A stretch of DNA of 64,000 nucleotides from positions 132,500-196,499 of the forward strand of contig CAUHAO010000001.1 of assembly GCA_959604355.1 (NCBI GenBank), read 5' to 3'. Shown here piece by piece: positions 8,699 to 16,725 of the stretch (positions within the stretch are counted from its first letter, which is position 1; each line of letters begins with the position of its first letter). Both the position numbers and the translations under genes were made by a program. Under the pieces are notes generated by a model, which saw nothing but the letters and a program-made list of their open reading frames with translations, was not told the origin of the DNA and made no database searches. Source of the stretch: an uncultured Eubacteriales bacterium. Its GTDB lineage: Bacteria > Bacillota > Clostridia > Oscillospirales > UBA644.

Positions 8699-9235
8699 TC
8701 ATAGATACTCGGAATCGGCAAGAGCTTTGAGTACGGTGCGATATATCTCAAGAGTGTTGTCTCTGAAATTCTGCGCCATTATATCCGCCTGGAATTTCGT
8801 GGGTGTATACATCTCTATTTTGAGAAGAACTCTGTCGTCGTCGCGGAGCGCGAGGCGCAAAGTATACTCATCGCTGCTGAAATCGCTGCCCTTGACGGTT
8901 TCTGCGGTAACTCCTATGTCACGGCACAGCGCCGCCATTGCTTCACCCGTCGCCGCGACTATTCTTTCGCGAAGGGACATTGAAACGTCCTTTTTGAGCG
9001 TTTCGGCGACGTCATCACCGTTATGCGTTATTTTTACGAGCGTTTCTCCGTCGTCGTCGGTGTAGAGCGTGACAAGTTCGAGATCGCTCAGTTCCTGTAC
9101 CGCGTCTGCAACATTTATGTCGCTTATGCCGCAGGAGCCGAAGATGTCATTGAGTGTGTAAACGGATAACGGACATCTTGCGGTGACGAGGGATATCAAT
9201 ATTAAGACTTTGATCTGATGTTGTGAAATATTCAT
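8699..9235 (-). CDS. DUF4364-like winged-helix protein
   Basis: A 178-aa cytosolic protein. The N-terminal 70 residues (HQIKVLILISLVTARCPLS, then helix-turn-helix-like DINVADAVQELSDLELVTLY and a beta-wing) look like a winged-helix DNA-binding domain; the rest is an alpha/beta domain. Layout and length fit DUF4364, a Clostridia family of unknown role, but I recognise it by pattern only. Monocistronic on the minus strand. A promoter-like site points into its 3' end from the other strand. Confidence 0.55.
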   Translation of the reverse strand: MNISQHQIKVLILISLVTARCPLSVYTLNDIFGSCGISDINVADAVQELSDLELVTLYTDDDGETLVKITHNGDDVAETLKKDVSMSLRERIVAATGEAMAALCRDIGVTAETVKGSDFSSDEYTLRLALRDDDRVLLKIEMYTPTKFQADIMAQNFRDNTLEIYRTVLKALADSEYL

Positions 9236-9325
9236 TTTCGGCCCTCCGCTTTTTGGGGTGGGTTCCTATTGTAGCATATAATTCTCAAAAAATCAAGAGG
9301 TTTGTCGAAATTTCACATTTTTTGT

Positions 9326-9910
9326 CTAATCTTTGTTTTCAAGCCCGAGAATTCTCCTCATTTCGGGAATTACGGGAATGATAGCGGCACAGATTGCGAC
9401 ACAGATAGCCGTTTCGGGCAGCATGTATCCGCCGTTGTAGACGATGGCCCATGTCAGGTCGTTGAATCCCGCTTCCTTCCACATTCCGAAGAAGAGAAGG
9501 CCGGACAGGAAGTGGAAAAGAAATCTTCCGACACATGCGCAGAGCGCTGCAAGGACGATAGTCCAAGGACGGCGGCCTTTGAAAACGGAAGCAACAGAGA
9601 TGATCGAATATGCGCCGATATAGTCAAGAAGAAGGCAGCCCACGAAAACTCCGGCACTCAATCCCCATGTTGCGACCTGACCGACACCTGCGGCGAGTTG
9701 CACCAGGGAGAAGCATACTGAGCTGAGAATTCCCCATTTAGGACCGAGCAGGAACGCGACGAGAATTATCGGGACCATGCTACCGACGGTTACAGATCCG
9801 CCAAACGGGAACGGGGACTCAAACTTAAGAAAAAGACTGATGACGCTTGCCAGAGCGACCATTACGGCGCTTACCGCAAGGGCTTTGGCGGTGGAAAACT
9901 TTTTGTTCAT
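9326..9910 (-). CDS. thiT: Thiamine ECF-transporter S component ThiT
   Basis: A 194-aa membrane protein with about six helices that captures thiamine for the shared energy-coupling (ECF) module. Features: the ECF S-component AAAA-like helix 1 motif (KALAVSAVMVALASVIS), the KFESPFPFGGSVTVGSMVPI segment typical of ThiT, a GPKWG loop, and an aromatic C-terminal half with WAIVYNGGYMLPE. ATG at 9910 follows AAGGAG by 8 nt; an in-frame GTG 9 nt upstream is worse placed. The TPP riboswitch in its leader supports the substrate. Confidence 0.9.
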   Translation of the reverse strand: MNKKFSTAKALAVSAVMVALASVISLFLKFESPFPFGGSVTVGSMVPIILVAFLLGPKWGILSSVCFSLVQLAAGVGQVATWGLSAGVFVGCLLLDYIGAYSIISVASVFKGRRPWTIVLAALCACVGRFLFHFLSGLLFFGMWKEAGFNDLTWAIVYNGGYMLPETAICVAICAAIIPVIPEMRRILGLENKD

Positions 9911-9954
9911 AAAGAACACTCCTTATAAATAATATTCCGGAGCATATTTTGCAT

Positions 9955-9983
9955 GAAAAAACCGCAAGGCATTGCTTGCGGTT
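9955..9983 (-). terminator. Terminator of the TPP riboswitch expression platform
   Basis: Minus-strand stem AACCGCAAG / CTTGCGGTT followed by a T run, just after the aptamer and 45 nt before thiT. Ligand-bound aptamer would favour this hairpin and stop transcription. Confidence 0.85.
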
Positions 9984-9996
9984 CCGATATACTTAA

Positions 9997-10083
9997 TGTT
10001 TGCATTCCCTACGCGGGCATTATCCCGATCAGGTGATGTGAGTATTTCTCAACCTGCTGCAGCGCGGCAAGTACCCCAAGCAA
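9997..10083 (-). ncRNA. TPP (THI-box) riboswitch
   Basis: On the minus strand the conserved core is clear: GGGGTACTTG at the 5' side, GTTGAGA with the paired TACTCAC, then ACCTGATC, GGATAATGCC and GCGTAGGGAA. These are the pyrimidine- and pyrophosphate-sensor helices of the thiamine pyrophosphate aptamer. A terminator follows. It controls thiT, which gives a feedback loop on thiamine import. Confidence 0.95.
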
Positions 10084-10101
10084 AATATTCCGTTCGCGGT
10101 A

Positions 10102-10130
10102 ATTATACATGCCTATACGCAAAAAGTCAA
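10102..10130 (-). promoter_or_regulatory. Sigma-A promoter of the thiT riboswitch transcript
   Basis: Minus strand TTGACT, 17 nt, TATAAT, ending about 20 nt before the aptamer. Confidence 0.85.
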
Positions 10131-10163
10131 GACTTTTCACAGAAATTTCGGAGGTAACAGATA

Positions 10164-11132
10164 ATGAGAGAGGTTTTTATCGTAAACCCGAAAGCGGGCG
10201 GAGACGATCCTGAGCTTCTTGCGGCAAATATAAGGAAATACTATCCCAATGCGGATATAGAATATACTTCGGCTCCGGGAAAGCTGCCTCAAATGATAAG
10301 TTCACATAAGGGTGACAAAGTTTTTGTTGTCGGCGGCGACGGCACGTTTTACGAGGCTGCAAACGGCGCATGCTGCGGTGAATACTGGAAGAACATGCAG
10401 AAAACACCCGTGACGGCAGGTGCACCATCGGACGAGCCTGTGAAGGATGAAGACGTTGAACTTTGTTTTATTCCTGCGGGCAGCGGAAATGATTTCGTGC
10501 GTACACTATATATAAAAGAGGCGATTCGTACCTCTTATACTAAGGTTTTAAGCGCGTCGAGGAGTTTTGTTCCGCGTCGGATAGACTGCGGCAAGGAGTG
10601 TGGCGACGGTGATAAATTCTTCCTCAACATCGGCTCTGTGGGATATGACGCAGAGGTCGTTAAGAACTCCGAAAGATACAAAAACATTCCCATTCTCAGA
10701 AAAATAAGTTACATCCTTTCTGTTTTCTATACACTTTTCCGTTTCAAAGGAATTGATATGACTGTTCGTATTGACGGCAAGGAATACAAGGGTAAAAAAC
10801 TCCTCGCGGCTGTCGCGAACGGGCAATATTACGGCGGAGGCATTCGAATTGCTCCGGAAGCGGATATGGCTGACGGCATGTTCGACGTGCTGCTTATTGA
10901 TATGATTAAGCCCATAAAGACGCTTTTTCTGCTTCCGCTCCTTATCACCGGCGCGCATCTGAAATGCAAGCCTGTCCGTTTTATTCGCGCAAAGAAAGTC
11001 GAGATAGAATGTGAAGAAGAATTTCTGCTCAACCTTGACGGAGAACTTTTCACAAGACGGCATGCCGTTTTTGAGATCTGTGAAAGCGGACTGCGTACAT
11101 TGGTGCCGAGTACATGTGTCGACCAGCAATGA
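10164..11132 (+). CDS. Diacylglycerol kinase-family lipid kinase
   Basis: A 322-aa cytosolic or membrane-peripheral kinase of the DAGK/sphingosine-kinase catalytic family (YegS/DgkB type). The N-terminal FIVNPKAGG and the nucleotide-binding VVGGDGTFYEAANG (about residues 56-69) are diagnostic; IPAGSGNDFVRTL, the NIGSVGYDAEV segment and C-terminal LNLDGELF complete the family pattern. It may recycle diacylglycerol to phosphatidate, but the substrate cannot be told from sequence. CGGAGGT precedes the ATG. Followed by a long perfect palindrome. Confidence 0.9.
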   Translation: MREVFIVNPKAGGDDPELLAANIRKYYPNADIEYTSAPGKLPQMISSHKGDKVFVVGGDGTFYEAANGACCGEYWKNMQKTPVTAGAPSDEPVKDEDVELCFIPAGSGNDFVRTLYIKEAIRTSYTKVLSASRSFVPRRIDCGKECGDGDKFFLNIGSVGYDAEVVKNSERYKNIPILRKISYILSVFYTLFRFKGIDMTVRIDGKEYKGKKLLAAVANGQYYGGGIRIAPEADMADGMFDVLLIDMIKPIKTLFLLPLLITGAHLKCKPVRFIRAKKVEIECEEEFLLNLDGELFTRRHAVFEICESGLRTLVPSTCVDQQ

Positions 11133-11141
11133 GAAAATACA

Positions 11142-11192
11142 GAATAAAATACGGTTTTATGCAAAAATTTTGCATAAAACCGTATTTTATTC
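11142..11192. terminator. 25-bp perfect inverted repeat, probable bidirectional terminator
   Basis: Arms 11142-11166 and 11168-11192 are perfect reverse complements around a single central base. The arms begin and end in A/T-rich sequence, so RNA from either strand would form a long hairpin. It separates the lipid kinase from the amino-acid importer. Confidence 0.75.
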
Positions 11193-11235
11193 GCTTATGT
11201 AACATTGTATTCACATTTTATTCACGCTTTATCCA

Positions 11236-11264
11236 TTGACTTTTATTCGATTTCGATGTATAAT
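11236..11264 (+). promoter_or_regulatory. Sigma-A promoter of the amino-acid ABC operon
   Basis: TTGACT at 11236-11241, 17 nt, TATAAT at 11259-11264. The leader of about 70 nt carries a small inverted repeat (ACCCATT / AATGGGT). Confidence 0.85.
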
Positions 11265-11285
11265 TATTGCATCAAATGAATGAAA

Positions 11286-11321
11286 CCCATTGAATATACA
11301 TAAATGGGTGAATAAAATGCA
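11286..11321 (+). promoter_or_regulatory. Leader with inverted repeat and ArgR-box-like sequence
   Basis: ACCCATT at 11285-11291 pairs with AATGGGT at 11303-11309. TGAATAAAATGCA at 11309-11321 resembles the Firmicutes ARG box, with one base fewer than that pattern. This could make the importer arginine-responsive. Weak evidence. Confidence 0.25.
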
Positions 11322-11342
11322 TAACAGAGGAAGGTAGTTATC

Positions 11343-12170
11343 ATGAAAAAAATCATTTCCGCGGTACTCGCTGCCGCAATGCTCGCAGCACTTATGTGCT
11401 TTGTCTTCACCGGTTGCTCTGCAAAACAGATCACTCTCGAAGATATCAAAGCTTCCGGTAAACTTGTCGTTTATACCGAAGCTGGATTTGTTCCTTACGA
11501 ATTCGTTTACAATAACGAAATCGTAGGCGTTGACATTGAGATAATGAAGAAGGTTGCTGAAAAGCTCGGTGTTACGCTCCAGATTGAAGACGTTAACTTC
11601 AATACCATATGCGCTGCCGTTCAGTCCGGTAAAGCCGATTGCGGTGCCGCAGGTATCACCATAAGAGCCGATCGTACAAAACAGGTCGATTTCTCCATAC
11701 CTTATTCTTCCACAGAGCAGTATGTCATCGTTGACGCCGGCAATGATTCCATTAAGAATCTTGCAGACCTCGCAGGTAAGAAAATAGGCGTTCAGGAAGG
11801 CACGACCTCTGACTTCCTTGTCGAAGAAAAGATTGCAGACGGTTCCGCGGCAGGCGCGACTGTTACTCCCTATACCGCTCCCGCTGTTGCGGCGGCTGTC
11901 ATAGGCTCCAAGCTCGACGCTGTCGTTACCGATAAGCTTACCGCTCAGATCATCGCGTCCGGTAACTCCAATCTTAAAGCGTTCCCTCTCGTCAACTCTG
12001 ACGGCACTCCCGTTTCCGACGTTGAGGAATACGGTATCGCGGTCAACAAGAACTGCAAAGAGTTGCTCGAATTCATCAACGACGTTCTCACCGAAATGCT
12101 CGCAGACGGCTCTGTCGACGGTCTTGTAGAATACTATTCCAAGCTCGCGACCGACGCAGGTATCGAATAA
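11343..12170 (+). CDS. Amino-acid ABC transporter substrate-binding lipoprotein
   Basis: A 275-aa lipoprotein of the bacterial extracellular solute-binding protein family 3. Signal peptide at residues 1-24, ending FTGC (lipobox). The mature part shows GKLVVYTEAGFVPYEF, the family signature GVDIEIMKKVAEKLG, CGAAGITIRADRTKQVDFSIPY, and AGKKIGVQEGTTSDFLVEE. Ligand is a polar amino acid (arginine, glutamine, cystine or histidine class), not resolvable from sequence. First gene of a three-gene operon; a terminator-like hairpin after it probably keeps its expression above that of the permease and ATPase. Confidence 0.92.
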   Translation: MKKIISAVLAAAMLAALMCFVFTGCSAKQITLEDIKASGKLVVYTEAGFVPYEFVYNNEIVGVDIEIMKKVAEKLGVTLQIEDVNFNTICAAVQSGKADCGAAGITIRADRTKQVDFSIPYSSTEQYVIVDAGNDSIKNLADLAGKKIGVQEGTTSDFLVEEKIADGSAAGATVTPYTAPAVAAAVIGSKLDAVVTDKLTAQIIASGNSNLKAFPLVNSDGTPVSDVEEYGIAVNKNCKELLEFINDVLTEMLADGSVDGLVEYYSKLATDAGIE

Positions 12171-12188
12171 TCCGACTGAATAACGACT

Positions 12189-12230
12189 GTGGGGAAGCCC
12201 GACGAGGACTTTCCCACTTGCGGTTTTTGT
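12189..12230 (+). terminator. Attenuating hairpin between binding protein and permease
   Basis: GTGGGGAAG / CTTTCCCAC (one G-U pair) followed by GGTTTTTGTTTT. Partial termination here would explain excess binding protein over transporter, as is common for such operons. Confidence 0.6.
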
Positions 12231-12260
12231 TTTATATCCGAGAAAGGTTAAATATATCCG

Positions 12261-12953
12261 ATGTTCAATGATCTGATTTCTTCTTTTGAATCCACATTTA
12301 TTGCGGAAAACCGCTATATGATGTTTCTCGAAGGATTCAAAAACACCATTATTATTGCGCTGTGTGCGACACTTATCGGCGTCATTCTCGGTGTCATCGT
12401 CGCGGTAATAAAAGTATATCATAAGCAAACGGGCAAACTGAAAGTGCTCAACGCTATATGCGAGGCGTACACTGTCGTCATCCGCGGTACGCCCGTTGTT
12501 GTGCAGTTGTTGATAACGTATAACATAATCTTCGTATGGTCGACACACGCGGTGCTCGTCGGTATTCTCGGCTTCGGTTTCAACTCGGGCGCGTATGTTG
12601 CAGAGATAATCCGCGGAGGTATAAACGCGGTCGATATCGGTCAGACGGAGGCCGGCAGGGCGCTCGGACTGTCCGCAACGGCGACAATGAAAAATATCGT
12701 CCTGCCGCAGGCGGTCAAGAATGTCCTTCCCGCGATAGGCAACGAATTCATATCGTTGCTCAAAGAAACGTCTGTCATCGGCTTCCTCGGGGTCATAGAC
12801 CTGACGAAAGCGGCGGAGCGTGTCATTTCGAGAACCGCCGACGTTTACTTCCCTTACATATCAATAGCTCTTGTTTATCTTATTGTTGTTTACGGGCTGA
12901 ACTATCTGTTTAAGAAATTGGAAAAGAGGTTTGCAAAAAGTGATAGAGGTTAA
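12261..12953 (+). CDS. Amino-acid ABC transporter permease
   Basis: A 230-aa inner-membrane subunit of the HisM/GlnP family with about five helices. Visible motifs: FLEGFKNTIIIALCATLIG at the start, YTVVIRGTPVVVQL, and the EAA coupling loop GQTEAGRALGLSATATMKNIVLPQA at about residues 130-155, which docks on the ATPase. Its last 14 nt overlap the ATPase gene. Confidence 0.93.
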   Translation: MFNDLISSFESTFIAENRYMMFLEGFKNTIIIALCATLIGVILGVIVAVIKVYHKQTGKLKVLNAICEAYTVVIRGTPVVVQLLITYNIIFVWSTHAVLVGILGFGFNSGAYVAEIIRGGINAVDIGQTEAGRALGLSATATMKNIVLPQAVKNVLPAIGNEFISLLKETSVIGFLGVIDLTKAAERVISRTADVYFPYISIALVYLIVVYGLNYLFKKLEKRFAKSDRG

Positions 12954-13869
12954 AAATCTGTTCAAGACCTTTGACGGCAAGAAGATGATTCTCAACGGTA
13001 TTTCATGCAACGTCGAGAAGGGCGAAAAAATAGTGATAATCGGGCCTTCCGGCGGCGGAAAATCAACTTTCCTGCGTTGTTTAAACCTGCTTGAAAAGCC
13101 CACATACGGTGAAATATGGGTGGACGGCAAGCTCATTACCCCGGTCGATCCGTATTTGCATTTCGACGTCATCGAGAGGTCGAGAACGTACGGGAAGCTT
13201 TTTGCCGAGAGCAAGGCTACCAAGCCCGATATTTCCGACGACGAGCTCCGAATGCAGATAATCACGAAAATCAAGAACGAAGATCTTTTGCACGAGAAAA
13301 ATGAGGGCAGAGCATATCGTGCGCTGATGAAGAAGATATATTCCGATAATCATATTCAGATAGACCTCGCTCGGCAGAAAATGGGCATGGTTTTCCAGCA
13401 CTTCAATCTTTTCCCGCATCTTACGGTGATGCAGAATCTTACTCTCGCGCCCGTGAAGCTCGGCTTGCTCAAACAGCCCGAGGCGGAGCAGAAAGCATTG
13501 GAATTGCTCAAGCGTGTGGGCCTTGAAGAAAAGGCTCAGGAGTACCCGGATATGCTTTCGGGCGGACAGAAACAGCGTATCGCGATAGTCCGTACGATGA
13601 TGATGAACCCCGAGGTGATCCTTTTCGACGAGCCGACGTCCGCGCTTGACCCCGAAATGGTGGGGGAGGTGCTCAACGTCATTACAGACCTTGCCAACGA
13701 GGGCATGACTATACTCATCGTCACGCACGAGATGAATTTTGCGAAAGAGGTCGCGAGCCGTCTATTGTTCATCGACGAGGGCAAGATAATCGAGGACACG
13801 TCCCCGAAAGAGTTCTTCGCATCTCCGAAGACCGAAAGAGCGAAGGCCTTCCTTGATAAAATACTGTAA
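12940..13869 (+). CDS. Amino-acid ABC transporter ATP-binding protein with a large insertion
   Basis: A 309-aa ATPase of the GlnQ/HisP family. Walker A GPSGGGKST, Q-loop VFQHFNLFPH, signature LSGGQKQR, Walker B VILFDEPTSALDP and the switch His in VTHEM are all present. Family members are usually about 240 aa; the extra 65-70 residues lie between the beta-strands after Walker A (about residues 65-140: VDPYLHFDVIERSR through QIDLARQKMG) and are charged and helical. GTG at 12940 was chosen because AGAGG stands 10 nt before it; a TTG at 12931 abuts the ribosome site. Confidence 0.9.
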   Translation: MIEVKNLFKTFDGKKMILNGISCNVEKGEKIVIIGPSGGGKSTFLRCLNLLEKPTYGEIWVDGKLITPVDPYLHFDVIERSRTYGKLFAESKATKPDISDDELRMQIITKIKNEDLLHEKNEGRAYRALMKKIYSDNHIQIDLARQKMGMVFQHFNLFPHLTVMQNLTLAPVKLGLLKQPEAEQKALELLKRVGLEEKAQEYPDMLSGGQKQRIAIVRTMMMNPEVILFDEPTSALDPEMVGEVLNVITDLANEGMTILIVTHEMNFAKEVASRLLFIDEGKIIEDTSPKEFFASPKTERAKAFLDKIL

Positions 13870-13882
13870 AACACTATAAATA

Positions 13883-13917
13883 ATACCGTACGCGAAAAAC
13901 GTGCGGTATTTTTTTGC
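13883..13917 (+). terminator. Terminator of the amino-acid ABC operon
   Basis: Stem ATACCGTACG / CGTGCGGTAT, loop of 7, tail of seven T. Confidence 0.9.
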
Positions 13918-14003
13918 CTTCATTGACATATATTGTTTTGACGATGCAGCCCGAAGATGCAGAACGGAGGGCAGGGAATGTACGGAAAGGAAAGGGATAT
14001 ACG

Positions 14004-14930
14004 ATGACAGAATTCAGACCCGAAGGATTTTATCCTGCGGCGCCGTATTCGATGGCAGCCGTGGAAAGGGCAATGTCGAGCGGAAAAATACTTGAAGGGC
14101 GAGTGAAGCTTTGCGACGCGGAGCATAATTTGATAGTGGATCTCGGAATACCACGGCTCAAGGCTGTGATTCCTCGTGAGCAGGCAGCGCTCGGGGTTGC
14201 GGACGGCTCGGTGCGCGACATCGCGATATTGAGCAGGGTTAATAAGACATGCTGCTTTTCGGTCAAAAAAATAGTTCACGGTAAGGACGGAGACGTGGCG
14301 TATCTGAGCCGCACGGATGTGCAGAAACGCGCGTTGGAATATATGCTGCTCAATTTGAGGCGCGGAGACGTCGTTGATGCGAAGGTAACTCACATCGAGC
14401 CGTTCGGCGTGTTCGCGGATATCGGCGCGGGGGTAGTCGGGCTGTTGAGCATAGAGAATATTTCCGTGTCGCGCATAGCACATCCTTCCGACAGGTTCTG
14501 CGTCGGACAGAATATCAAAGTCATAATAAAGGATATTGATGTCGCTTCGGGACGCTTCACTCTTTCGCACAAGGAATTACTGGGCACATGGGAAGAAAAT
14601 GCCGCACTCTTCACCCCCGGGCAGACGGTGTGCGGATTCGTGCGCAGCGTCGAGGATTACGGAGTGTTCGTGGAACTTATGCCGAATCTCGCCGGGCTTG
14701 CGGAGATGCGGCAAGCGCTCGCTCCGAGGATAGCTCCCGGAATGAGGGCGACGGTGTTCGTCAAAAATCTCATCCCCGAAAAAATGAAGGTCAAGCTCAA
14801 TCTTATAGATGTTTTTCCGTATGACGGAGAGCCCTGCGCCATGAAATATTTCGAGTGCGGGGAGCACATCACAACGTTTACATATTCTCCCTCCTGCTGT
14901 CCGAGAGTTACCCGTACCGTCTTCGAATGA
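14004..14930 (+). CDS. S1-domain RNA-binding protein
   Basis: A 308-aa protein with repeated S1 (OB-fold) RNA-binding domains. The N-terminal segment (about 30-110) is a divergent S1; a clear one spans about 122-200 (RRGDVVDAKVTHIEPFGVFADIG...GLLSIENIS); a second clear one spans about 207-285 (PGQTVCGFVRSVEDYGVFVEL...GLAE). It resembles the short ribosomal protein S1 homologues of Clostridia rather than a full S1. Role probably in translation or RNA handling. The ATG at 14004 follows GGAAAGG; an upstream in-frame start would read through spacer sequence. Confidence 0.82.
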   Translation: MTEFRPEGFYPAAPYSMAAVERAMSSGKILEGRVKLCDAEHNLIVDLGIPRLKAVIPREQAALGVADGSVRDIAILSRVNKTCCFSVKKIVHGKDGDVAYLSRTDVQKRALEYMLLNLRRGDVVDAKVTHIEPFGVFADIGAGVVGLLSIENISVSRIAHPSDRFCVGQNIKVIIKDIDVASGRFTLSHKELLGTWEENAALFTPGQTVCGFVRSVEDYGVFVELMPNLAGLAEMRQALAPRIAPGMRATVFVKNLIPEKMKVKLNLIDVFPYDGEPCAMKYFECGEHITTFTYSPSCCPRVTRTVFE

Positions 14931-14935
14931 AATGG

Positions 14936-14966
14936 ATACCGTGCGAAAAAAGCACGGTATTTTTTA
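14936..14966 (+). terminator. Terminator after the S1-domain gene
   Basis: ATACCGTGC / GCACGGTAT with A-rich loop and TTTTT tail. Confidence 0.88.
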
Positions 14967-14990
14967 TATGTAAGAAATTTTTTCAAGCCC

Positions 14991-15019
14991 TTGACATCCG
15001 TCGCGTTATGGTGTATAAT
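14991..15019 (+). promoter_or_regulatory. Consensus sigma-A promoter for the membrane protein-mreB pair
   Basis: Perfect TTGACA at 14991-14996, 17 nt, perfect TATAAT at 15014-15019. Transcription would start near 15026, about 20 nt before the GTG start codon. Confidence 0.93.
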
Positions 15020-15046
15020 TATTATATAATATTGTCGTATAAAGGG

Positions 15047-15571
15047 GTGGGCGACACGTCTCAAAAGAAAAATATCGCGGATATTGTCGTTTGCCCGCTT
15101 ATAGCTTTTGCGGCGATCGTCGGCGGTGTGATGTCGTCTTCCGTAAGTCTCATCGCTGCGGGAATATTCGCTGCGGTGTGCGCCGTTGAGGTATACGGTA
15201 CGGAAAAATCGGTGCTTCTGCGCTCCGTGTGTGCCGTTGCGGCCGTTGCGGAATGTGCAATGTTTCTGTGGGCGCTGATAAAGACGCTCATGACGATAGG
15301 CTATGCCGACGCAGCGGTGTCGTTTGCGGCAATACCCGTAGGAGTGATACTTTTTATATGTGAATTGTTTTTCACGCTCCGCCTCGACTCAAAGCCTTAT
15401 ATGAAACATGATTTCGGTCTGCTTATATGCTTTACCGTATGTGCGACAGTCGCCGCGGTTCTGACTTTCTCCGGACTTGATTTTTATATTGAAACCGTTA
15501 TCGCGTGCGCGACGGCGGTGACAGCGGTATACAGAACGGCGACCTTGTTCGGGATTCGCCGGGGAGGATAA
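15047..15571 (+). CDS. Small integral membrane protein upstream of MreB
   Basis: A 174-aa protein with about six hydrophobic helices and a short basic N-terminus (SQKKN). I recognise no family motif. The GTG at 15047 is placed by the consensus promoter just upstream (start site about 15026), although its AAAGG ribosome site is very close; earlier in-frame starts would precede transcription. It ends 3 nt before mreB, so they are co-transcribed; a role in cell shape or wall growth is possible by association only. Confidence 0.6.
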   Translation: MGDTSQKKNIADIVVCPLIAFAAIVGGVMSSSVSLIAAGIFAAVCAVEVYGTEKSVLLRSVCAVAAVAECAMFLWALIKTLMTIGYADAAVSFAAIPVGVILFICELFFTLRLDSKPYMKHDFGLLICFTVCATVAAVLTFSGLDFYIETVIACATAVTAVYRTATLFGIRRGG

Positions 15572-15574
15572 AAC

Positions 15575-16588
15575 GTGTTTTCCAAAAGCATAGGAATAGA
15601 TCTCGGTACAGCGTCCGTGCTTATTTATCTGCGCGGAAAAGGAATAGTGCTCAAGGAGCCTTCCGTCGTCGCTCGTGACAAAGCTACGGGAAGGATACTG
15701 AAAGTCGGCAGCGAGGCGCAAGAGATGCTGGGCCGCACGCCAGCCAATATAGTTGCAATTCGTCCGCTTCGTGACGGCGTTATCTCAGACTATGAGACGA
15801 CGGAGAAAATGCTTACATATTTCATCAAAAAGGTCAACGGAAAGAGCCTTTTCAGGCCTGATGTTGTCGTTTGCGTACCGTCAAAGATAAACGAGGTGGA
15901 GGAACGTGCCGTGCGGGACGCGGCTATCCATGCGGGCGCGAGGAGCGTCGAGCTTATCGAGGAGCCGATGGCGGCGGCGATAGGTGCAGGAGTGGATATA
16001 ACGAAGCCGCGCGGTGTTATGGTTATAGACGTCGGAGGCGGCACGACTGACGTTGCCGTGATCTCTCTGGGCGACGTCGTTGTCTCTGAGAGTGTAAGGA
16101 TCGCCGGCGACAAATTCGATGAGGCGATACAGAAATATATAGCGCGGGAATTCAACTGCCGTATAGGCGAGCGTACCGCTGAGGAGATAAAAATCGATAT
16201 CGGCTGTCTGACGCCGCGGCCGGAACGTGTTGCACGCACGATACGTGGGCTTGACAGGGCGACGGGTTTACCCAGAGAGTTCACCATCACGTCCGACGAC
16301 GCACTGCACGCGCTCGAAGAGCCTGGCAGACAGATACTCGAAGCGGTACATGAAGTCCTCAGCAGGACCCCTCCCGAGCTTATCAGCGATATTTCTCAGG
16401 ACGGCATAATAATGACGGGCGGAGGATGTCTTGTGTATGGCTTTGACAAGCTTGTCGCGGAATACACACGTATACACGTCTATGTAGCGGACGACCCCGT
16501 TTCTTGTGTCGCAAGGGGCACGGGTGCGGCAAGTGACTATGTGGCTGATCTTTCGCAGACCCGCGTCAATTCGCAAAAGAAGCTGTAA
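15575..16588 (+). CDS. mreB: Rod-shape-determining actin homologue MreB/Mbl
   Basis: A 337-aa bacterial actin that polymerises under the membrane and guides lateral wall synthesis. Phosphate-1 motif GIDLGTASVLIYL, connect-1 VPSKINEVEERAV, phosphate-2 MVIDVGGGTTDVAVISLG (about residues 148-165) and adenosine motif IIMTGGGCLVYG. The gene is not next to mreC/mreD, which suggests a paralogue of Mbl or MreBH type. GTG start with GGGGAGG 7 nt before. Directly follows a membrane protein gene. Confidence 0.92.
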   Translation: MFSKSIGIDLGTASVLIYLRGKGIVLKEPSVVARDKATGRILKVGSEAQEMLGRTPANIVAIRPLRDGVISDYETTEKMLTYFIKKVNGKSLFRPDVVVCVPSKINEVEERAVRDAAIHAGARSVELIEEPMAAAIGAGVDITKPRGVMVIDVGGGTTDVAVISLGDVVVSESVRIAGDKFDEAIQKYIAREFNCRIGERTAEEIKIDIGCLTPRPERVARTIRGLDRATGLPREFTITSDDALHALEEPGRQILEAVHEVLSRTPPELISDISQDGIIMTGGGCLVYGFDKLVAEYTRIHVYVADDPVSCVARGTGAASDYVADLSQTRVNSQKKL

Positions 16589-16601
16589 ATCGAAAAAAGT
16601 A

Positions 16602-16634
16602 AATCCATACGGTAAAAGCCGTATGGATTTTTTG
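16602..16634 (+). terminator. Terminator after mreB
   Basis: AATCCATACGG / CCGTATGGATT with a 6-nt loop and TTTTTT. Confidence 0.9.
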
Positions 16635-16653
16635 CCCTTGATCGGCATTCCCG

Positions 16654-16661
16654 CATATAAT
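16654..16661 (+). promoter_or_regulatory. Possible sigma-E -10 element of the cotJ operon
   Basis: CATATAAT matches CATACAMT at 7 of 8 positions, 65 nt before cotJA. No good -35 is visible at the expected spacing. cotJ is a sigma-E operon in Bacillus subtilis. Confidence 0.3.
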
Positions 16662-16725
16662 GAAAAGGGGGTGGTTTCCATAGGAGTCTTTTTCCCCGAA
16701 TGTAAGCAAGAAAGGAAGATAAACA

